64,000 bases of DNA from Paludibaculum fermentans_A (GTDB lineage: Bacteria > Acidobacteriota > Terriglobia > Bryobacterales > Bryobacteraceae), in assembly GCF_051172195.1 (NCBI RefSeq), contig NZ_JBPJAQ010000001.1:5828001-5892000 (forward strand). Reading direction: 5' to 3'. Below the pieces are notes generated by a model. It ran no database searches. It was not told the origin of the DNA and saw nothing but the letters and a program-made list of their open reading frames with translations. Of this stretch, positions 54,701 through 63,600 are shown one piece after another. The translations under genes were made by a program, and so were the position numbers. How positions within the stretch are numbered: position 1 is the first letter of the stretch; each line of letters begins with the position of its first letter.

Positions 54701-55328
54701 CCTGGATTTCGTAGCGAAACGTCTCGGTGCCCGGAGCGTCCAGGCTCGCCGCCGCCACTTCCACGACGCCCGGGGCCGCCGCTTCCAGCGTTTGCCGCAC
54801 CAGTTCCGCACCGGCGGCATTGTAGGAAACCACATCCACCGCTCCGGGCACCAGGAAGACTACACCCAGGCTGGCGGCCGCCGAATCAGGAATCGGGAAA
54901 CTCAGCAGGTCGGCCGTCGATTCGGGGCCGGTCGTGTCCTGGTACCGGCCCACCAGCCCGGCGGAACGGACTTGCGAGCCATCCGGCAGCTCCACCACCG
55001 TTTCCGAGGTAATTGCCAGCGACTGGTCCGCCGTGAGCTTCAATGCTCCGGTCTCTTCCTCACGGCTCCACAGTGCACGCAACGGATTCGCGATCACGAG
55101 AGTGGCTCCGGGATCCAGTGTCTGTGTGACCGGTTCGGCCGGTCCAGCGGCGGAGGAAGGCAGCAGCTCGAACGTAATCGAAGCCGCGGCGGCGCCCGTA
55201 TTGCGAAGCTTCAGGGCGGAGGAGGCATGCGCGCCCGAATCGAGAGTGCGATTGACGATGGCTGGCGCCACCCATGTGGCGGCCGAGCACAACCCAGTCC
55301 AGGCGAGAACCAGCCAGAGCCTCTGCAT
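51753..55328 (-). CDS. Very large exported protein with repetitive beta domains
   Basis: A 1,191-residue secreted protein of unknown role. The start at ATG 55328 gives signal peptide MQRLWLVLAWTGLCSAATW; an upstream ATG at 55385 would lengthen it. The N-terminal 580 residues are beta-rich, with repeats like VVELPDGSQVRSAGLVGRY. Two Ig-like units around residues 450-580 have ATYELTATGVCGETVQQLNI and LAALSPAEAKPGQTVTLTM, the second resembling an IPT/TIG domain. The remainder (about 620-1191) includes a helical segment and VQPQGGMQLSAKLRRQRG near the C-terminus. It lies 36 bases upstream of hypF on the same strand, although there is no obvious functional link. Confidence 0.72.
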   Translation of the reverse strand: MQRLWLVLAWTGLCSAATWVAPAIVNRTLDSGAHASSALKLRNTGAAAASITFELLPSSAAGPAEPVTQTLDPGATLVIANPLRALWSREEETGALKLTADQSLAITSETVVELPDGSQVRSAGLVGRYQDTTGPESTADLLSFPIPDSAAASLGVVFLVPGAVDVVSYNAAGAELVRQTLEAAAPGVVEVAAASLDAPGTETFRYEIQVASGRVSAYLQILDSALNDVLLAAGTPEPTGGPRVTYLAREAGSRVSVRILNPDEYYSSVITAAFYAPEGGDPLATAKVTLAAGAAQAIDDIVVETFGLAAGTPGILQLSASYPVVIQSRTLASAGHQALTLTAPAGSDPAQLIALDPAAALGFTANVEGGTASLTLLDAAGQSVAAGSVTLEPNTTIEAAAAAFFQVEAIPQGAAVVIETTQGALAAYARTGGTLVQSAQSVAEYSCEAPYVDHFTSSAGYPAAPGSYDLSWSVFNADTVSISGLGPVATTSTAAVDLTESATYELTATGVCGETVQQLNIAIGAPRLAALSPAEAKPGQTVTLTMENLAAPDAVTGALLTFPNGTTAVAQVNVENGVPVFTVPLPRDVGGVTGDYTGGISVAARLNDDTLTNTVGFTFLKSTYAGDAAADFRQWITSKAAAVRDVLTQLHDQPDLAPAIDVLLAGLDPDLAVLQKMADDIAVTGSAVLPAFPATAEYPNPQPVTVTRADLETMMSMITELTPAEEESPTAWKNRVRAAGEGGPCLTDDPKYALCYSIAQIDSNSLLVKAWNAAGGIVDEIGKFAEKFSKNPYIMAFNRIRRLVGKAEFFCNIYPVYLDSFNARPFPDPVPVGTFREVRNDGTRIYALLKSRWTKEQAVDQIVQVARNFVLDSIINGDKKTSKEGKDAAKEQARIWLDWLYQQSRDEVQRMSKQLGLIQPAREVQVYKCDLKTVQPQGLGRNPLLGRDTRIEPLFEGNKSYAYGFWGKEDGGLTYAQLTTFPDHFVELTPNVNAQQHRGVKGGVYGIPIEVGRGVSTLKVTLTRAEERGGTYRTLVEMYREFKVTPETRFDYSFATGKSSISMKVRKTGASYKIEASISGSDPVDVQPQGGMQLSAKLRRQRGNRQQFRFTGQASGTSDRGYAGASMYLQNDGSAANTSPRISYAFPPDLLNLSWNITSTGARSASISIGLLGGGRSSSANFHGTLTLPVP

Positions 55329-55342
55329 GAGTAATATTACTC
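55329..55342 (-). promoter_or_regulatory. Perfect palindrome next to the start codon
   Basis: GAGTAATATTACTC is a perfect 14-base palindrome immediately before ATG 55328 on the minus strand. It sits where a ribosome site would be expected, and none is seen. It could be a regulator site or could hide the start codon in the mRNA. Confidence 0.35.
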
Positions 55343-55559
55343 GACTTTCCAGATTTAGCGATAACCGTTTCCGGACCCATTCCATAAGGAATTGCCTGGG
55401 CCCTGTAGCGCCTTTGCTGCCCCGCGGGTCTTTGAATCGACAGCCTTCGCAATGGTCACCTTCATCGGATGGCTGCTGTTTCCCTGCTAATGCGACGCAA
55501 CGTGCCCGCGCCGGACGTGTGCCCGCCCGGCTCGTCCGGTGACTGATTGTCTGGCCATA

Positions 55560-56741
55560 ATGATGACCTTCGCCTCGGAAATCCGCGAACTGCCAAACCT
55601 GGAACAACTGCTGCTCCGGGTGCACGCTTGGTTTGAGCGCATTCTGGGGCTGCTGGTGGCCGGACGGCGTTGGAAAGCCCGCGCGTTGCTCGCTGTGCTC
55701 GCCCTCGTTCTGCTGCGGGCCTTTCCCAGCTATGACGCACTGTCGTCCAGCTTCGTCCAGCAGAAGTGGCAGGATGCCCTCCTCAAGGCGGATCGCCCCT
55801 TGGCCGACATGGGCCAGCTCTATGCTCCGGATTCGCACGAGAGCAAACTCACCTACCGGCTGACCGTGCCGCTGGTCGCGCGTCTCCTGCACCTGCGGAT
55901 GGCTGGTGTCCTCCTGGTCTCCGCGCTCCTGGGCATATTGTTGCTCGGTTTGGCCCTGCATGCCGGCTATGAGATTACGGGCTGCCGCCGCTCCGCGTTC
56001 CTCATTAGCCTCGCTGTCGGCTGCTCCTGGCCCGGCGAAGCAGCGTTCCACGAATTACGCGGCGGCTACTACGACGCGGCCGCACTCTGCCTGCTCCTGC
56101 TGGCCCTGTGCGTGAGAAGCCCCGCGCTGGTTGCGTTGTTTACCTTCCTTGCGGCCTGGACCGACGAGCGCGCCTTGCTCGCCGCCCCCTGCGTCCTGCT
56201 CTTTCACCTGGTGCACCGTCCCAACGCTGTGCGCGTCGCCCTGGGCGTCGTCCTCGGACTCGGCGTTTATACTCTCAGCCGCCTGTACATGACGTCATCC
56301 GGTAGCTATCAACCGGCGCTGGCGGGCATCGGCTTCCACCTGTTCGCCCGCCAGATGAACGTTCTCCCCGTCGCCCTGTGGAGTGGCCTCGGCGGCTGTT
56401 GGGCCCCCATCGCCGGAGGCTGTGCCGTCCTCTTCGTCCGCAAACGATACGCCAAGGGACTGCTCTTCGCCGGCCTCGTCACAGGGTTGGCGGCCAGCGC
56501 CTTCTGCGTCATCGACACCACCCGCAGCGTGTCATACCTTCTGCCGGCGGTCTTCGTCGGCCTGGCTGTCCTGCGCCAGACCGAATCGGCCGACTCTCTC
56601 GCCCGCATCGCCGCCGCGACGGCGCTTCTCTCCTTCTTCGTCCCTCCTTTTTACCTGGAAGGTGGCAGCGGCGTCTGGTGGCTGTATCCTTTACCGGTTC
56701 AACTTGTACGCTGGCTGGTCACTTTCCGGCCTGGATTGTAG
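55560..56741 (+). CDS. Polytopic membrane protein, possibly GT-C-like
   Basis: A 393-residue membrane protein of unknown function with about ten hydrophobic helices. A soluble loop after the first helix carries DRPLADMGQLYAPDSHESKL, and other loops contain ELRGGYYDAA and FRQ-free basic segments such as RKRYAKGL. Length, helix number and the acidic loop after helix 1 are compatible with a membrane glycosyltransferase of the GT-C type, but I see no convincing catalytic motif. ATG 55560 or 55563 is the likely start. It is divergent from the 1,191-residue protein gene. Confidence 0.62.
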   Translation: MMTFASEIRELPNLEQLLLRVHAWFERILGLLVAGRRWKARALLAVLALVLLRAFPSYDALSSSFVQQKWQDALLKADRPLADMGQLYAPDSHESKLTYRLTVPLVARLLHLRMAGVLLVSALLGILLLGLALHAGYEITGCRRSAFLISLAVGCSWPGEAAFHELRGGYYDAAALCLLLLALCVRSPALVALFTFLAAWTDERALLAAPCVLLFHLVHRPNAVRVALGVVLGLGVYTLSRLYMTSSGSYQPALAGIGFHLFARQMNVLPVALWSGLGGCWAPIAGGCAVLFVRKRYAKGLLFAGLVTGLAASAFCVIDTTRSVSYLLPAVFVGLAVLRQTESADSLARIAAATALLSFFVPPFYLEGGSGVWWLYPLPVQLVRWLVTFRPGL

Positions 56742-56877
56742 TGCGTTTGGGGTAGGGAATTGGCCTGTGCCTTTTCTTCGGGCACACTTGCAGGCGTCGG
56801 GCAGAAGTGCACTCGGGCAGAATTGCCGAATCCGCACATTATTTTCGCAACCTGGCTGAAAACAAAGCACTTATAGT

Positions 56878-56894
56878 TTGGCACGGCATCTGCA
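56878..56894 (+). promoter_or_regulatory. Sigma-54 promoter
   Basis: TTGGCACGGCATCTGCA matches the consensus YTGGCACGRNNNTTGCW with one substitution and has the required ten bases between GG and GC. It lies about 60 bases upstream of the start codon at 56955, with no other gene between. A sigma-54 activator is encoded at 7801-9147; whether it acts here is unknown. Confidence 0.82.
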
Positions 56895-56954
56895 ATATAC
56901 AGTGCGTGACGCCGGAAGCGTCAGACAAAAAGAATCTTTGAGGAGATGCACAGG

Positions 56955-57845
56955 ATGTCGAGCTACAACGAAAACAACGAAACCGTGATCCGCAATGAGG
57001 AGCGTCCCAGTTCCGGCGGAGTCGTCACAAAGGTGGCCGTGGCCGTGGCCCTGGTGGCTGCCCTCGGAGGCTGGTGGTACCAGAGCAATCAGGTATCCTC
57101 GGTGCGCCAGGAAATGGCCCAATCGCAGCAGAAATTCGAACAGCTGCAGAGCCAGATGCAGACCAGCGCAACAGTGGCGAAGGCCCAGGTCGACGAAACC
57201 CTCGCCAAGATGAACGACGAAGTGACCAAGGCTCGGCAGGAAGCCCTGGCCAGTTCCCAGCGGGCCGCCAAACAGCAGGCCGGCCGGGTGCTGACGACGC
57301 TCACCGCCAAGAACGACGAACTGACCAAGCAACTCGAAGATTACAAGCAGGCCACCGACCAGAAGTCAACCCAGGTGGACGAAGCCCTCAATGGCATCAA
57401 GGGTGACGTGGGCACGGTTCGTACAGACGTAGACACCACCAAGACCGACCTGTCACAGACCAAGGAAGACCTGAAGCGGATGACGGGCGATATGGGTGTC
57501 ATGAGCGGCCTGATCGCGACGAACGGGACAGAACTCTCCGAACTGCGCAAGCTGGGTGAGAAGGACTACTTCGAATTCACGCTGCCGCGCAACGGTAAGC
57601 CCCAGAAGGTCGGCGAAATCCGCCTGGCCCTCAAGAAGACCGACGTAAAGCGGAACAAGTTCACGATGAACGTCCTGGCCGACGACAAGACGGTCGAGAA
57701 GAAGGACAAGAACGTGAACGAGCCGGTGCAGTTCTATACCTCCGGCGCACGGACTCCCTATGAAGTGGTCGTGAACGAGATCCGTAAGGACCAGGTGATC
57801 GGCTACTTGGCGGTGCCCAAAGTGAAAACGATGGCCAAGCGCTAG
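56955..57845 (+). CDS. Membrane-anchored coiled-coil protein under sigma-54 control
   Basis: A 296-residue protein. It starts at ATG 56955 behind GAGGAG; an ATG at 56946 is too near that site. A short cytoplasmic N-terminus with Asn and Glu is followed by one membrane helix (about residues 26-44, VAVAVALVAALGGWWYQ). A long alpha-helical coiled coil (about 45-185) is rich in Gln, Lys, Asp and Thr. The C-terminal 95 residues are a beta-rich domain with YFEFTLPRNGKPQKVGEIRL. No family is recognised. It forms a single transcription unit between a sigma-54 promoter and a strong terminator. Confidence 0.75.
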   Translation: MSSYNENNETVIRNEERPSSGGVVTKVAVAVALVAALGGWWYQSNQVSSVRQEMAQSQQKFEQLQSQMQTSATVAKAQVDETLAKMNDEVTKARQEALASSQRAAKQQAGRVLTTLTAKNDELTKQLEDYKQATDQKSTQVDEALNGIKGDVGTVRTDVDTTKTDLSQTKEDLKRMTGDMGVMSGLIATNGTELSELRKLGEKDYFEFTLPRNGKPQKVGEIRLALKKTDVKRNKFTMNVLADDKTVEKKDKNVNEPVQFYTSGARTPYEVVVNEIRKDQVIGYLAVPKVKTMAKR

Positions 57846-57872
57846 GGACCATAGCCCACTTCGTTGGGGCAG

Positions 57873-57904
57873 AGAGCCGGGAGCCAGTCTCCCGGCTCTT
57901 TTTG
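57873..57904 (+). terminator. Rho-independent terminator
   Basis: AGAGCCGGGAG (57873-57883) pairs perfectly with CTCCCGGCTCT (57889-57899) across a five-base loop, followed by TTTTT. It lies 28 bases after the stop of the gene at 56955. Confidence 0.9.
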
Positions 57905-58022
57905 CGGTTACCGGTATGTGCACTTCCCGGCCCGGCAATCCTGGCAGATTCTGGTCAGTGCTTTGCCCCAAACACTGGCTGCCCGTATCCTTCCCGTTGA
58001 AAACCAGCTTCCCCCGCCCGCT

Positions 58023-58970
58023 TCACCGTTTCTCCGGCAAAACATAACCCTTCCTGGCCTGCGCCCGCGCACCAGGGTGTCTGATCAGCCCGGACTCGCT
58101 CAACTCCACACGCACCGTCCGCTTCTCGCCTGCCCGGCCTTGCGGCATGTCGTAGTAGATGCTGTATCGCCGCCGGATGCGTTCCATCAGCCTGGCGAAG
58201 TCATCTTCCGGTTGCTCCGCGCCCAGCAGCGTGCCGCCTGTCTTTTCCGCAACGTCATCCAGGTGGGAGGCCATCTCCTCGCGTCTCATCATCGACGGTG
58301 GAAAAGCTCGCCCAGCTCGCCGCTGCTTTTGGAGCCAGAGATATGGGCCGACCAGCACTCCGTGGACACTGGCGTCGGTCTCCCAGAGCCGGACCACCAG
58401 CGCATCCTGATTGGGGCGCTTCGCATTGCCGAAGTTATCCGTCACGACGAGAATCGCCCTGCGCCGGGACGCCCGCCGTTCGCGGGCCAGCACTTTTCTG
58501 GCGGCTTCCACCGCTCCCAGCAGGGCGGTGCCCACTCCCACCCACCTGCTCGTCCGGTGGGTCTCGATCACCTGGGCGACTTGGTCCATGTTGGAGCAAA
58601 GGGGCAGCACCTGGACGCTTCGCCCACTGAACTCCGTCAGCGCCACACGGTCGCCAGCTTTCATCTGGGCCAGGACATTCCTGGCGCCTTTTCGCACCCG
58701 TGCGATGGAGCCCGCCATGCTTCCGCTCACATCGAAGACCAGAACGATGTCCAGTGGCTCCTCTCCTTGGGAGACAACCCGGATCGTCTGCGGTTGGCCA
58801 TTGTCGAGAACCGCAAAATCGGCAGGGATGAGGCCGTCAATCGTGCGAGTCCCATCCGTCACCTCGCAATCGACACGCACCAGGCTGACCTCAGTGCGGA
58901 AAGCCGGAGGTGACCACCATGCCATCGAGGACAGCGAACAAAGAAAGCCGCGACGCAGCATGGGCTTCAT
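58023..58970 (-). CDS. Exported VWA-domain protein, acidobacterial type
   Basis: A 315-residue secreted protein starting at ATG 58970 behind AAGGGTG. The N-terminus MLRRGFLCSL has twin arginines and could be a Tat signal. A short beta-rich segment (VDCEVTDGTRTIDGLIPADF) precedes a von Willebrand A domain (about 80-280), with the metal-binding DVSGSMAGSI motif intact. Proteins with this arrangement are multiplied in Acidobacteria; they bind partners by metal ions and their role is unknown. The final 40 residues are basic. Confidence 0.88.
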   Translation of the reverse strand: MKPMLRRGFLCSLSSMAWWSPPAFRTEVSLVRVDCEVTDGTRTIDGLIPADFAVLDNGQPQTIRVVSQGEEPLDIVLVFDVSGSMAGSIARVRKGARNVLAQMKAGDRVALTEFSGRSVQVLPLCSNMDQVAQVIETHRTSRWVGVGTALLGAVEAARKVLARERRASRRRAILVVTDNFGNAKRPNQDALVVRLWETDASVHGVLVGPYLWLQKQRRAGRAFPPSMMRREEMASHLDDVAEKTGGTLLGAEQPEDDFARLMERIRRRYSIYYDMPQGRAGEKRTVRVELSESGLIRHPGARAQARKGYVLPEKR

Positions 58971-59147
58971 TCCGGATGGCACCCTTCAATCGAGGAAACT
59001 TCAAGGCTCCAGCCGGCAGACGGCATTACTCTCCAGCCGGCGCAAGCAAAGTCTACCTCCAAAACCACGGAAATGCCATCCGCTTGCCGCAATACTCCAA
59101 TCGCGCTCCGCTTTAAAATCCAATAAAATCACAAGCGGAGACCCTTC

Positions 59148-60530
59148 ATGCGCGGACACTATGTACGAACACTATTTCAATTAGTGATCCCGCTGTCGCT
59201 GGCGTTTTGCTCGCCTCTTTCCGCCCAGCAGCTCCTCGACTCCTACACCCCTGACCAACTCGAAAAACTCGGCGCGGCCCGCTTTCAGGGCGGCCAGCCT
59301 GACCTGGCACTGCCTTACTATGCCAAGGCGCTCGATAAAGACCCCGCCCGCATTTCGAGCCTCGTAGCGGCGGCCGGCATCCAGGAGAGCGGCTTCCGGC
59401 GCGAACAGGCCCTCGCCCTCTACCGCCGGGCCCTCACGCTCGATCCTGGCAATCTGGACGCCCTGACCTTCCTGTCCCGCTCCGCGCCGACCCCGGCCGA
59501 ACAGCAAGCTTCCACACGCCAGCTCGCTTCCATGGCCACCGGCGAGCAGGCCGCCCGCGCCCGCATGCGGCTGCGCGAACTCGACGCCCTGGGCGGGCGG
59601 CCGGCCTTCGAGGTGGCCGACACAACCCGGCCTTACTATTTCGAACTGGAGGACCCCGGCCGCGACGTTCCCTTCGGCATGACCTTTGCGGTCCTCGTCG
59701 TCCCCACTCCGAATGGCGGCAGAATCAGGCTGTTGCTCTCCACCGCCACCGAAGGCATTTGGCTCCGCAAGAGTGCGGCCAAAGCACTGGGCGCCCGCAT
59801 CCTGTTCCCCTCCACCTACCCCTGGCTCGATCAGGGCAACCTGCTCGCAGGCGACTTCGGCATCATCGACAAGCTGGAACTCGGAGAGCTCACCTTGCGC
59901 AACTGTCCGGTATTTGTCCGCAACGCCTCGCGTTCCTACATGTACGGGGTGGACGGCATCATCGGGGCCGAAGTCTTCAAGGACTTTCTCGTGGAAATCG
60001 GCAATTCGGCCGCCGATCTTTCCCTGATTCCGTTCGCCGAGGGCTACCCCGCCGAAGCTGCCAGGTATTTCGTGAACATCCGCCGCTACGGCCCGTTTCT
60101 CCTCGCACCGGCGAAGCTCGACCCCGAACAGGAAAGATACTTTGCAGTGAGCAACCTCACTTCCGCCGTGCTTCTCCAGGCGGGTAAACAGCCGCCGGGC
60201 GTCAAGGACGTGGATGGCGGCTCCAACCGGGTATTGTCGGGCTGGCTGTGCTCGGCCCTGCCGCCCCAGCACCTGTATCAGGTGCTACTGGCCGTCGGCT
60301 TCTCCCGCTGGGAGGGCTACGCCACCTCCTGCAAAATGGAGGACCTCAACCGCGCCGCCGGCTTCCGCGTCACCGGCATTCTCGGCTACTCATTCCTCAG
60401 CGCCTATACCATGGTCATCGACTATCGCCGCGGCCGCATCGGCTTCATCCCGCACACCCTCCGGGCACCGGGCGGCAAGCCATGGCGCGATCCCGGCGAA
60501 AAGTGGCCAACCTTACCTGTCGGCCAGTAG
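59148..60530 (+). CDS. Exported TPR and retropepsin-like protein, first Asp lost
   Basis: A 460-residue secreted protein behind GGAGACCC with a signal peptide ending in SPLSAQ. Residues 30-130 are TPR-like, with GQPDLALPYYAKALDKDPA and REQALALYRRALTLDP. The C-terminal half has the layout of an aspartyl protease-like domain: RLLLSTATEGIWLRKSAAKA at the place of the DTGA motif, then YGVDGIIGAEVFKDFLVEIG and ILGYSFLSAYTMVIDYRRG. The catalytic Asp is Ser198. It is therefore probably a binding rather than a cleaving protein, unless the Asp of the other unit acts alone. Confidence 0.75.
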   Translation: MRGHYVRTLFQLVIPLSLAFCSPLSAQQLLDSYTPDQLEKLGAARFQGGQPDLALPYYAKALDKDPARISSLVAAAGIQESGFRREQALALYRRALTLDPGNLDALTFLSRSAPTPAEQQASTRQLASMATGEQAARARMRLRELDALGGRPAFEVADTTRPYYFELEDPGRDVPFGMTFAVLVVPTPNGGRIRLLLSTATEGIWLRKSAAKALGARILFPSTYPWLDQGNLLAGDFGIIDKLELGELTLRNCPVFVRNASRSYMYGVDGIIGAEVFKDFLVEIGNSAADLSLIPFAEGYPAEAARYFVNIRRYGPFLLAPAKLDPEQERYFAVSNLTSAVLLQAGKQPPGVKDVDGGSNRVLSGWLCSALPPQHLYQVLLAVGFSRWEGYATSCKMEDLNRAAGFRVTGILGYSFLSAYTMVIDYRRGRIGFIPHTLRAPGGKPWRDPGEKWPTLPVGQ

Positions 60531-60643
60531 TGCAGTCCGGCAGCCGAAAAGGTCAGGCGGCAATGTCGACAGCCCTGGCACGTGTTCGCCCGAATCAGGC
60601 GGCCCCGCGTTTCACCGCTGTCGGCTCGGGTTTCCGTGCGAGC

Positions 60644-63600
60644 CTACTGGCTGCAGGCAGGCCCCTCCACACTGACGGAGTTCAGCCCGTCTTTCACACT
60701 GAATTGGCCCTTTAACGTTCCCTTATCCGGGCAGCCCAGCGTGAAGTTGTAATCCACCTCATAGGCGTAGTTGTGGCCTACGACCAGCGTGGTTTCCCAG
60801 TAGCCGTTGGTGGCGAGGGCCTCGCCATGATCCACCACGACCGAGGTATTGGGGTCGAGAATGCGGACCTTGAAGTCGTTGCAGGCCTGTTTGCTTTGGC
60901 CAAATACATTCTTGAAATTGCGCCACACCTGGAAGGCGACGGTGGCCGTCTTCTCCGGATCGGTATTGGGCGCAATCTCGATGGTAGTGGTCGCGGTGGA
61001 GGGCGGCGTGGAACTCGCCTCGACATTTACCGTATAGGTGCCGGGGTTCTTGTAGCTGTGGGTCACGCTGCGTTTGCCTTCGCCGTAGTCAGTGTTGCCG
61101 TCGCCGAAGTTCCAGCTGTATGCCACGTCTGCCGGAATGTTGGTGTTGATGGTGCCGAAAGAGTAAGAACCTCCGACAACGCCTTTGAAGTTGGAGTACT
61201 TGTTCGCCATCTCGAGTGCAGGCGGGGCCAGGCCGGCTTGCAGGGGCAGCGTGATGTAGCCGTCACAGGGCAGCACGCAGCGGCCATTGGCCAGCATCAG
61301 CAGCAGCGGTTGTTGGCTCGAGAGTTTCTCGACATTCCGGATGTCAACGATGGGCCGCAGGGGGCCCCAGTTCTCGCCGATCAGTTTCTTTTCCTTCGCG
61401 CTGGCCACCAGAATTCCGGCTTTGTCACTCTGGAAGCCGGGAGGCACTTCGAAGCGCAGCGTGACCCCGTCGGTGAGGGCCGGCGCCGCCGCAGCGAGTT
61501 CGAAGTCCATCTTGTAGACCTCGGCCGACAGGTCGCCCATCTTTTCGTTAGCCCAAACTTTGCCGCTTTCCGGAGAAGCCCGGAACCATTTGTACTTGCG
61601 GTCTCCTTCCGGCATGAGATCCGAGGGGGCGGGCCACGCTCCGGAGTAGAGTTGGACATCCATGATGTCGTGGACGAAGGTTCGCCAGGTGTCTTCGAGA
61701 GTGCGATTCTCAGCGGTGACCAGGCTGTTGAGGACGTTCAGGGAGAGTGGGTCCTGGGCCGCTCCGGTGATCAGGGGAGCGATGGCAGCAGGACCGTTGG
61801 AGAGACTCTTCGAGAGTTGGGTGAGATACGCGGCCGCGCCGTAGCCGTGGAACTGTTCCGGTTTCTCATCGGTGATGGACTTGGCCTTGGCTAGGGAGAA
61901 CTGGAGGCCGGTGCGCAGGAAGCCAAGGAAACTGTCCTTGGTCACCTGGGCAACGTAGCTGGGGCTGGTGTCGGCCTGGCCCTCGAACCAGGTGGCGGTG
62001 GCATCGTCCATCCAAACCCAACCGTCGTGTTTGCCAGGCTTTTGGGCCACATGCACCAACTCGTGGGCGACGACCGTGCGGAATTCGTTGATCGCTTCCT
62101 CGGATTCCATGCGATTGGCGTTCAGCTCGATGCCGCGGCCGTCGGAGAGGCCGTAGGTGAGCTTGTTAGTGAAGATCAGCCAGTCGTGGAAGCGGGAGAT
62201 GGTCACCCAGAGAGTGCCGCCGATGTGGTCGAGCGGGATTCCGAGGCCCTCGGGCGGAGCCGAGGTGAGCTTCGTCACAGCGCTCTCAGCCCAGCCTTGA
62301 ATGGCAGCGGCGGTAGCGGGCGTGATGTAGTCCTTGACGTACATCAGCTTCACAGCGACGGAAGACGCTGCCCGGCTGACGGTGGGCTTTTCTTCACCGG
62401 CCACCGCATATCCGGATACGGCGTAGAAGCGCAGGCCTCCGGAACCGGCGGCGGGATGGCCTGCGTGGAAGTGGGCGCTCGCCGTGGTGCCGCCGTCGGC
62501 CGGCATCAGGCGGCGGCTGCTGCCATAGCCACCTTTGGCGCGCAGCCAGGAGTTACGCTCCATGGCGAGGAAGGGGCGGGATCCGGCCGGGACGGCGGTG
62601 GTGAGCGGCAGGCTGACTTCGAGTTCGCCGTCTAGGTCGCCGGGCAATCCTTCCAGGCGATAGACATTGCTGTTTCGCTCCTCGACGTAGAACGGTGCGG
62701 GCAAGCCACGAAGTAGGCGAACCTCGGTCGGGGCTGACAGGGTTCCGGCGGGTACGGTGCAACGGAAGCCCTCGGATTCGACCGGACCGCCTTCCGCTCC
62801 TATCGTGGTCACTGTGAGCAGTTTCCACAGATTCAGCCCGAGGTTGAGGCTGGTGGCAAAACTCGAGAGCTTCGCGGAGACTTTCACGGTGATTAGGTCG
62901 GCGGTGGAACCGGCCGGGGCCACCACGCGAACGAGGGCCGATTCTCCATTGCGCAGCTCTTTCGGCTCGATGGTGACCTGTGGTTTGACTTCGCCCGCAC
63001 CCTCGACGCTAACTTCGAGTGGCACTGCCCCGTCGATTGACGCAGTAGTGGTGAACTTCACCGTGAACTCGGAGGGTTCCGCCTCGACACCATCCTTCAG
63101 CGCCTCCTCACTGGAGAGTTGAAAGAGTTCAGGGCTCGAAGCAGTTCCGTAGCGGACAGTCGCGCGATAGGGCAGGTTCACCTGACGCGCCACCGTGTCG
63201 CTGGGCTTCACCTGGGTGGGGCCGAGGAAGGTGGCTCCGTCGTCCCAGGAAAAATAAGCGCGTTGCTTGGCAGGACCGTCCGTGTCATAGGAGATGTAGA
63301 CGCCATTGTCCGCGTCGGGAGCCTGTATGCCGACGTAGAAATCGCCGGAAGGAATGGTGACTCCAGTGATGGCCGTATCCAGCATGACGTCCGCGCGCTC
63401 GACGGTGATGGTCCGGTCGACCAGAAGTTGGGGCTGGACTGGCACCGAACCATCGGATGGACCGCTGAAAGCGAGGATTCTGACCTTTTGACCGGCCGGC
63501 GAGGGCATGCCCGTCATGGAAGGAAACAGCAAGGAGAGCTTCTCGAGGGTAGCAGGGTACCGGGCGGGGGTGAGGCGATTGACGGCCCAGACGTTGCGCG

